This document shows positions 61,301 to 64,000 of a stretch of DNA of 64,000 nucleotides, in pieces. Within the stretch, counting starts at the first letter, position 1, and each line of letters opens with the position of its first letter. The stretch covers positions 38,723,001 through 38,787,000 of the forward strand of contig NC_088342.1 of NCBI RefSeq assembly GCF_036884655.1, written 5' to 3'. The position numbers were made by a program, and so were the translations under genes. The notes beneath the pieces were generated by a model. It had not been told where the DNA came from, searched no databases, and saw nothing but the letters and a program-made list of their open reading frames with translations. The DNA is from Musa acuminata AAA Group. Taxonomy: Eukaryota; Streptophyta; Magnoliopsida; Zingiberales; Musaceae.

Positions 61301-63641
61301 TTATCTTAAAATAGTTGGAAGCTGAAGGAAAGCATTACCAGACTGCAACAACCCAACATTACACAAGAAATTATTAATCAGGCACAAATCAACTAATTAT
61401 ACTCACTCTATCCTTCCAAGCATCATTGTACGAAGAAAAAATAACAGATAAAAATTAAGAAACAGAAAACACACAGAAACTAGTAAGTTTTCAAAGAAGA
61501 CGCCAACTTGATTGGGCAGAAACATTTATGTGGTTTCTGAAGAACAATTCCGAAAAACCTGTCAGAGATGCCAGAGTACAAGCATACAATTACCTACCGC
61601 AATTGTCATTTTCTGAGCCACGACTCTAGATGACTCATAAAGCGGCCGCAATACTTCAGGAACACTCCAAGCCTGAAGATGAAACATACTTGTACTTAAG
61701 GATCTCTCCAAATGGCAGTCAAGAATTTTACAATAACTATCTAAGATCCCATAAACATACCTCAAGATCCAAATGATCAACAATGTGGACAATGGAGCCC
61801 CCACCCTCACATGGTCGAATTAGATAACCACTGGGAAGCATCTCAGCTCTTACAAATTGGTGAGCAGTAGTTGCATTAGGACCGCTTCCAGAACCACTTA
61901 AAGATCTCTCACAAATCTTTAAGGTAGAACATTGTAACAAGCAGAATAACTAAATGCCCATGTGCGAGACAAAACTAAGTGTTCACAACAGGTTACAGAG
62001 CATACCACATGACTGCCATCTTCTAAGCTTGTAGTGTACCTTAGGGTCCAAAAGTCCCGTGCAGGAGCTAATGTAGTCGGAGCATACATCTGTACCAAAA
62101 CAAATAGGACCAAGTTCTAATGTAAAACAAACAAAACAAAAGAAGAAGAGCCTGAATATGCTAAAACTTAAGGTCTTAACATAGAAAAAGTCACTTTAAA
62201 CTCACCTGCATGTACACTAGCTCAATTGTGCCTCCATTTCCAGTTGGAAACATGGTGAAGACTTCAAGGTTACGACAATCATGAAACCAAGCTGGCCTGT
62301 CTTTAATGATCTCTGCAATCTGTCAATCATAAGCATGAGGATCATGAGATATTTGAGAACTAAAGGTTCATGTTGGTTGAGTGATTATGCTCCATGAACT
62401 CCCGAATCACACAGAAATTAATAATTGATATCGTTTTTTATAAAAGGACTGAGATGACTCCAAGAAAAAAAAAAGCATAGTAGAAGAGATTCATCAGTTG
62501 TTGCCTTCATTTTGAAGTATAATGAGATTAGAGGATGAGATACAAGTCATTGTAACCACTTTGAATCTCTTTGCACTAAATGATCAGGGTGCCAGTTCAC
62601 ACTGATGAGCTTGCCTTTGTAGGTTCTAAGTTCACTAGACCACAGGCTCGTGCTGCCACCCCACTGGAACTATGTGAAATAGCGACAATCCCAATTGAAT
62701 CCGGACCAGGCTGTTCACAAGAAAGAATCCAGACTTCAATATAATTTAGCCTTAGCTGCTCTATGTTTCATATGAAGTGTTTGAAAATCTAAATATAATT
62801 CAACCAATACTTTAGCTTTAGTTGAAGCCTAGGTACTTAACATTGAAAAACTACAAATGTCTGTTAAATTTCTGTTACCTTCATCCCAGGCATCTGGACC
62901 CAATCAACAGCAGTCCCTGTAGCTTTTGAAAGGAACTCTGCCAAGGCCTCCTCAGCTATAGATAGGAGTCTACAAGAGAAAACAATTGAACATGTTGCAT
63001 ATGCAATGGCAAAACTGTTTCAAATTAGAACACTCTATTGATCCCAAAAAGAAAAAACGACAATCGGTATTCTTTTTCTCTTTTATTCTGGAAAGTGAAA
63101 AAGATTTATACCCAGCAGGATTATTGGCATCCCTTAGAGGATTTTGAGGGGTGGTCACAATTGATTCACAGCTTGTATCATTAGCCAGTGAGACCTACAG
63201 AAAATATGAATTGAACAAAAGTTAATCAACAATGCCCATATATATATATATATATATATATAAAAAGAGCTACTTTTGTAAAGTTGGCTTTCACTGTATT
63301 TCTCAGGCAGATGAATAGACTACTTAATAGATGAATTGATACAATCAAGGTTACTTTGATACATTCTGACATTAGAAGGTCAGATTGAAGGTCTTTTATG
63401 CTGAGAAAGTTGAACACAGAATTACTTTGTGCAGGAATCACTTCAAACTCCATTAATTAAAAATAAAAAATAAAAACCTACATTTTGTAGCTGTTGCCGC
63501 ATGTATGCGTTCTCATGGACTAGCTGGGTAACCTGCTTCTGAAGCCGTTCATTTTCTTCCATCAAAAGCTTATTCATTGCAGTTAACTTTCTGTTGACAG
63601 CCTGTAGGCGAGAAGTCTCCTTTCTCTGCTTCTCACGGCAC
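52318..63641 (-). CDS. REV: HD-ZIP III transcription factor, REVOLUTA clade (5' homeodomain exon outside window)
   Basis: Seventeen minus-strand exons: 63641-63482, 63194-63112, 62969-62879, 62710-62615, 62319-62206, 62089-62006, 61916-61761, 61672-61598, 61189-61083, 60934-60754, 60010-59822, 59436-59356, 57803-57669, 55573-55248, 54833-54728, 54041-53892, 52464-52318. All join in phase to about 760 residues of the usual 840 or so. The first exon begins CREKQRKETSRLQAVNRKL, directly after the homeodomain in this family, then the leucine zipper. The START lipid-binding domain follows (LLSIAEEALAEFLSKATGTA to AQKMTIAALRHVRQIAQ), then the conserved linker and a C-terminal MEKHLA domain (LTIAFQFPYEVHLQDSIAAM, NQAGLDMLETTLVALQDITL, ending FVNWSFL). 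Wording such as ERSLSGSG and the shape of the linker place it with REVOLUTA/rice HOX10 rather than ATHB8/15. It directs leaf polarity, meristem and vascular patterning and is limited by miR165/166. One intron has a GC donor. Confidence 0.93.
62701..62889 (-). promoter_or_regulatory. miR165/166 target site, split by an intron
   Basis: In the spliced message CTGGGATGAAG (62889-62879) joins CCTGGTCCGG (62710-62701). This is the START-domain site complementary to miR165/166 known in all HD-ZIP III genes. The intron 62711-62878 separates its two halves, so only spliced RNA carries the site. Coding residues are PGMKPGPDS. Confidence 0.93.
63239..63262. repeat. (TA)n microsatellite in HD-ZIP III intron
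   Basis: About 24 bases of TA dinucleotide within the intron between the zipper exon and the next exon. Confidence 0.9.
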
Positions 63642-64000
63642 CTGAAAGAATTCTGCTTATCTTCCAGAAGAATATTCAAAATGAAGAAAATCATGAATAA
63701 TAATGAAATCTCAGTAAATCATATATTTACCTATGCCAAGATGAGAGGGTGGGGAATCACGAACAAAAGGATTTAAAATATATACATAATAGCTGGAAAA
63801 AGTTGAATGTAATGCTCCAACAAAATGAAGTATAGGAATTTTTCTAGAACCTAAAATGGAGCACGATTAAATGCTCGTTGCTTGCTAATGTTCCTACAAA
63901 CCAACAAAATTTTATAACAACCAAGATGCTGCAAGTAAATTGCGAAGGATATACCATTTTTCTTCAGGGAACATTTCCTCTGGAAGGAAGAAGGAAACAG
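63642..64000 (-). other. HD-ZIP III intron after the homeodomain, running out of the window
   Basis: The acceptor TTCTTTCAG/G is at 63642/63641. No homeodomain coding (WFQNRR) is found up to 64000 on the minus strand, so the homeodomain exon and start codon lie beyond the right edge. Confidence 0.7.

Overview
The window is nuclear DNA from a flowering plant, most likely a monocot. Evidence: GT-AG introns, AT-rich intergenic DNA with very GC-rich coding exons, Ty1/copia and Ty3/gypsy LTR retrotransposons, and plant-only gene families (arogenate dehydratase, class III patatin-related phospholipase, HD-ZIP III). The repeat style and GC-rich exons suggest the banana order (Zingiberales). That placement is inference; no species is proved.

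Layout. 1-19 kb is a repeat graveyard: a minus-strand copia gag-pol remnant (1-1.7 kb), then an old minus-strand Tat-like gypsy element (about 5.4-17.5 kb) broken by later LTR insertions (8.1-9.4, about 10.9-11.6 and 12.3-13.8 kb). A related LTR copy abuts it at 4.2-5.4 kb. At 19.0-24.3 kb is a plus-strand VTT/SNARE-associated membrane protein gene with a long leader intron. At 25.4-35.0 kb is a younger plus-strand Tat-like gypsy element with two LTRs, a gag-pol frame broken by stops and one frame change, an antisense three-exon gene, and an 86-bp tandem repeat before the 3' LTR. From 35.5 kb on the window is gene-dense: an intronless arogenate dehydratase (+), a P-type PPR protein (+), a two-exon pPLAIII phospholipase (-), a 15-exon CCCH-type tRNA uracil-5-methyltransferase (+), and a REVOLUTA-clade HD-ZIP III gene (-) whose 17 exons from the leucine zipper to the stop lie in the window. 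Its homeodomain exon lies past the right edge.

The genes look like independent housekeeping and developmental genes with no shared pathway. Points of most interest: the antisense spliced gene carried by both Tat-like elements, the stops of the younger element, which fit cytosine deamination, its tandem repeat as a possible satellite seed, an arogenate dehydratase whose catalytic TRF motif reads NRF, and a miR165/166 site split by an intron with a GC splice donor a few dozen codons downstream.

Exon borders were placed by hand from splice consensus, reading phase and family similarity; no transcript or database evidence was used.
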